Assembly: GCA_016190375.1 (NCBI GenBank)
Contig: JACPQR010000080.1
Span: forward strand, 39,740 to 103,739
Source: Deltaproteobacteria bacterium
GTDB taxonomy: Bacteria > Myxococcota_A > Polyangia > JACPQR01
Length of the DNA: 64,000 nucleotides
Direction: 5' to 3'
Positions 61,912-64,000 of the stretch are shown piece by piece (the first letter of the stretch is position 1; the number at the start of each line of letters is the position of its first letter). The translations under genes were made by a program, and so were the position numbers. The notes below the pieces were generated by a model. That model worked only from the letters and a program-made list of their open reading frames with translations. It was not told the origin of the DNA and ran no database searches.

Positions 61912-63902
61912 TCGCGCTCGAAGCCGCGGAACGGCTGCTCGATTTCGGAGCGTCGATTGGCGCCAGTCCGCGCGCCCGTGAACAGCTCGAGGGTGCGGTT
62001 GCACTGCACGACATCCTCGCCCGGCGGCGCGTGGCGTACTTGGCCGACGAGGTCGGGATGGGCAAGACCTACGTCGCACTGGGTGCCCTGGCGCTCTTCC
62101 GGCACTTCGATCCGGCTACAAGGGTCCTGGTCATCGCGCCTCGCGAGAACATCCAGACGAAGTGGATGAAGGAGATGCGCAACTTCGTCGCGCACAACGT
62201 CCGCTTCGCCGACATGCGGGTCAAGTCGCTGGACGGCCGACCCGCCCGGCCGCTGGTGTCCTGCCGGAACCTCCAGGAGCTCGTAAGGGAAGTCGTCCTC
62301 AATCCGAACCGCGACTTCTTCCTCCGTCTGTCCAGCTTCAGCCTGCCGATCGCTGGGGGAGACGCCGTGGACCCGGATGCCGCACGCCGGCTACGCGACG
62401 GGCTGAGGAGATCGCTGCCCTGGCTCCGTGACGAGGTGTTCGATCTGCGCCAGCGACAGGCCTTCAAGGACAACGTGGCTCGCGCGGTGTGCTGCGCGCT
62501 TCCCGTCTTCGACCTCGTCATCATCGACGAGGCCCACAACCTCAAGCACGGATGGTCCGAGAAGGGGGCCTCGCGGAACCGAGTCCTCGCCCTGGCCCTG
62601 GGCCACCCGGAGGTGCCTACGGACCGGCGGCTGTTCCCCGGCTACGCGCCGCGGGCCCGTCGCGTCCTGATGCTGTCGGCCACACCGATCGAAGAGACGT
62701 ACGTCCACCTCTGGAACCAGCTCGGGGTCTTCGCACGCCAGGAGGGCTTCGAGGGCTTCCAGGATCAAGGCCTGGAGGAGGCCCGCAAGAAGGAGCTGGC
62801 CGCCAGGTTCCTGATCCGACGGGTCACATCGATCGACGTGCAGGGACGGACCCTCACCAAAAACCTCTACCGACGCGACTGGCGCCAGGGTGGCGTCCAT
62901 CACCACGACGAGCCGATCCGGATCGAGGACGTCCGTCAGCGCCTCGTCGTCGCCCTCGTGCAGAAGAAGGTCGCCGAGCTGCTCGGTCACGAACGCTTCA
63001 ACTCGTCCTTCCAGGTCGGAATGCTCGCGTCGTTCGAGAGCTTCCTCGAGACCGCGAAGCTGAAGCGCACCGACCCCGATCCGAGCAACTTCGACGACCC
63101 GGAACAGACGGACAAGACCGACGAACGCCTCGGAATCGACGTGAAGGACGTCAACTCACTGGCGCGCTCCTATCGCGAGAAGTTCGACGCAGAGCTGCCG
63201 CATCCGAAGATGGACGCCCTGGTCGACTCGCTCGCGGACGCCTGGCAGCGAGGACGAAAGGCGCTCGTGTTCGTCCGGCGGATTGCGTCGGTGAAGGAGC
63301 TGAAGCGGAAGCTCGACGAACGCTACGACGCGTGGCTACTCGGGCACCTTCGACGCGAGCTCCCACCAGCTGCGCTGCCGAGATTCGAAAAGACCGTCGA
63401 GCTCTACCGCGAAGAAAGGAAGGACGTGTTGGCCCGCGCACCCGAGGAGGCAGCGGGGCCGGACGCCGAGGGCGACGTCGACCGCGGCGGGTCCGACACT
63501 TTCTTTGCGTGGTTCTTTCGCGGAGACGGGCCACGCGGCGTCATCAGCGGGGCGAACATCCAGCAGCGCTTCGTCCAGCGGGGGGCAGTCTACTCGACGT
63601 TCTTCGAGGACAACCATGTCGCGAGACTGCTCGACTGTCGGCCGGGACAGGTCGAGACGACGCTGAGCGAGGCGCTCGGAATGGACGCGCCCAGCCTCCG
63701 CACCGAGCTGCGGCAGCGGTCCCGGCGGTTCCTGTCACGTGCAAAGAAGCACGCGCGGGCCGACCGGTTCGAAGCCGTGCAGGCCGCCGCCATCGAACTT
63801 CTGAAGGACCGAGCCGGCGCCCACCAGGAAGGTGCTCGGATCATCTGGCACCAGCGTTTCGATGCGTATTCCGGGCTGACTCGGGCACCCGTTCCGACGT
63901 GA
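61908..63902 (+). CDS. SNF2-type DNA helicase/translocase, probably 3' truncated
   Basis: GTG at 61908 overlaps the PLD stop. The 664-residue product has SNF2-like motifs: LADEVGMGKTYVALGALALF (motif I), VLVIAPRENIQTKW (Ia), LVIIDEAHNLKHG (II), VLMLSATPIEETY (III), then part of the second RecA domain (DALVDSLADAWQRGRKALVF). The expected motif V and VI region (QRxxRxHRxGQ type) is missing. At ~63,876 the sequence turns into 22-24-bp tandem repeats and stops in frame 9 codons later (LTRAPVPT). The C-terminal part appears replaced by an inserted element. DISARM-like drmD or dpdE-like translocases are possible relatives; the truncated protein is probably inactive. Confidence 0.78.
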   Translation: MIALEAAERLLDFGASIGASPRAREQLEGAVALHDILARRRVAYLADEVGMGKTYVALGALALFRHFDPATRVLVIAPRENIQTKWMKEMRNFVAHNVRFADMRVKSLDGRPARPLVSCRNLQELVREVVLNPNRDFFLRLSSFSLPIAGGDAVDPDAARRLRDGLRRSLPWLRDEVFDLRQRQAFKDNVARAVCCALPVFDLVIIDEAHNLKHGWSEKGASRNRVLALALGHPEVPTDRRLFPGYAPRARRVLMLSATPIEETYVHLWNQLGVFARQEGFEGFQDQGLEEARKKELAARFLIRRVTSIDVQGRTLTKNLYRRDWRQGGVHHHDEPIRIEDVRQRLVVALVQKKVAELLGHERFNSSFQVGMLASFESFLETAKLKRTDPDPSNFDDPEQTDKTDERLGIDVKDVNSLARSYREKFDAELPHPKMDALVDSLADAWQRGRKALVFVRRIASVKELKRKLDERYDAWLLGHLRRELPPAALPRFEKTVELYREERKDVLARAPEEAAGPDAEGDVDRGGSDTFFAWFFRGDGPRGVISGANIQQRFVQRGAVYSTFFEDNHVARLLDCRPGQVETTLSEALGMDAPSLRTELRQRSRRFLSRAKKHARADRFEAVQAAAIELLKDRAGAHQEGARIIWHQRFDAYSGLTRAPVPT

Positions 63903-64000
63903 CCTGGGCACCGATTCCGGCGGCACCCGGGCGCTGATTCCGGAGGACCCGGGCACCGATTCCGGTGGCACCCGGGCAGCGATTCAGGAGCACTCGGGCA
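63877..64000. repeat. Five to six degenerate 22-24-bp repeats, probable IS end
   Basis: From 63877 to the window edge a unit reading roughly CACCCGGGCACCGATTCCGG (with varying third-base and end bases) recurs about every 22-24 bp (at ~63877, 63900, 63924, 63947, 63969, 63991). It replaces the coding end of the SNF2 gene. Multiple short terminal repeats of this sort are typical of IS21-like element ends. The element's transposase would lie beyond the right edge, so the family is an inference. Confidence 0.6.

Overview
The window is very GC-rich, uses many GTG starts, and is dense with lipoproteins whose lipobox is followed by Asp-rich linkers (DADSD-type repeats). This points to a myxobacterium-like member of the Myxococcota/Deltaproteobacteria. 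No rRNA or ribosomal marker is present, so the assignment is an inference from style.

Region 1 (1-14.6 kb) looks like ordinary chromosome with an envelope theme. It holds a GHKL ATPase cut by the left edge, a membrane-anchored alpha/beta hydrolase, several surface lipoproteins, a lipoprotein with two isochorismatase-like domains, and an unusual fusion of a polysaccharide deacetylase with a class B1-like metallo-beta-lactamase. A CpxP/Spy-like protein with an OmpR regulator and a histidine kinase follows. The kinase gene's 3' end runs into a short tandem-repeat cluster.

Region 2 (14.6-21.9 kb) is a junction zone: an orphan Imm26-like immunity gene, an IS4-type transposase remnant, a HigB/HigA-type toxin-antitoxin pair, the C-terminal remnant of a probable serine recombinase, and a 26-bp piece of a tRNA-Ser or tmRNA 3' end (probable att site). 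Next come a small HTH protein, an Mrr-type endonuclease with altered catalytic residues, a phosphoesterase and a radical SAM protein.

Region 3 (21.9-33.9 kb) holds a 2232-residue helical-repeat CHAT protease. It faces an operon encoding a sigma-70-like factor and a 505-residue unknown protein. Directly upstream of that operon lie a membrane-anchored Ser/Thr kinase and a DUF5131 protein, and TcmP is divergent. The CHAT protease, sigma factor and large partner recall the effector arm of type III-E CRISPR (Craspase), but no CRISPR component is present.

Region 4 (33.9-58.2 kb) is a complete BREX type 2 (Pgl) operon on the minus strand: an unknown 250-aa gene, pglW, a DEAH helicase with an HNH domain, pglX, a HEPN protein, a KGGVGR-like two-ATPase protein, pglY, pglZ, brxD, and a BrxHI helicase fused to an RNase D-like domain. 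Most junctions overlap by 4 bp or are 2-4 bp apart. The HEPN/ATPase pair inside the operon is not a core BREX component.

Region 5 (58.2-64 kb) is a divergent three-gene cassette (432-aa unknown, two-motif PLD protein, SNF2-type helicase). The helicase is cut short by degenerate 22-24-bp repeats at the right edge that look like an insertion-sequence end. Regions 2-5 together form a defence island.
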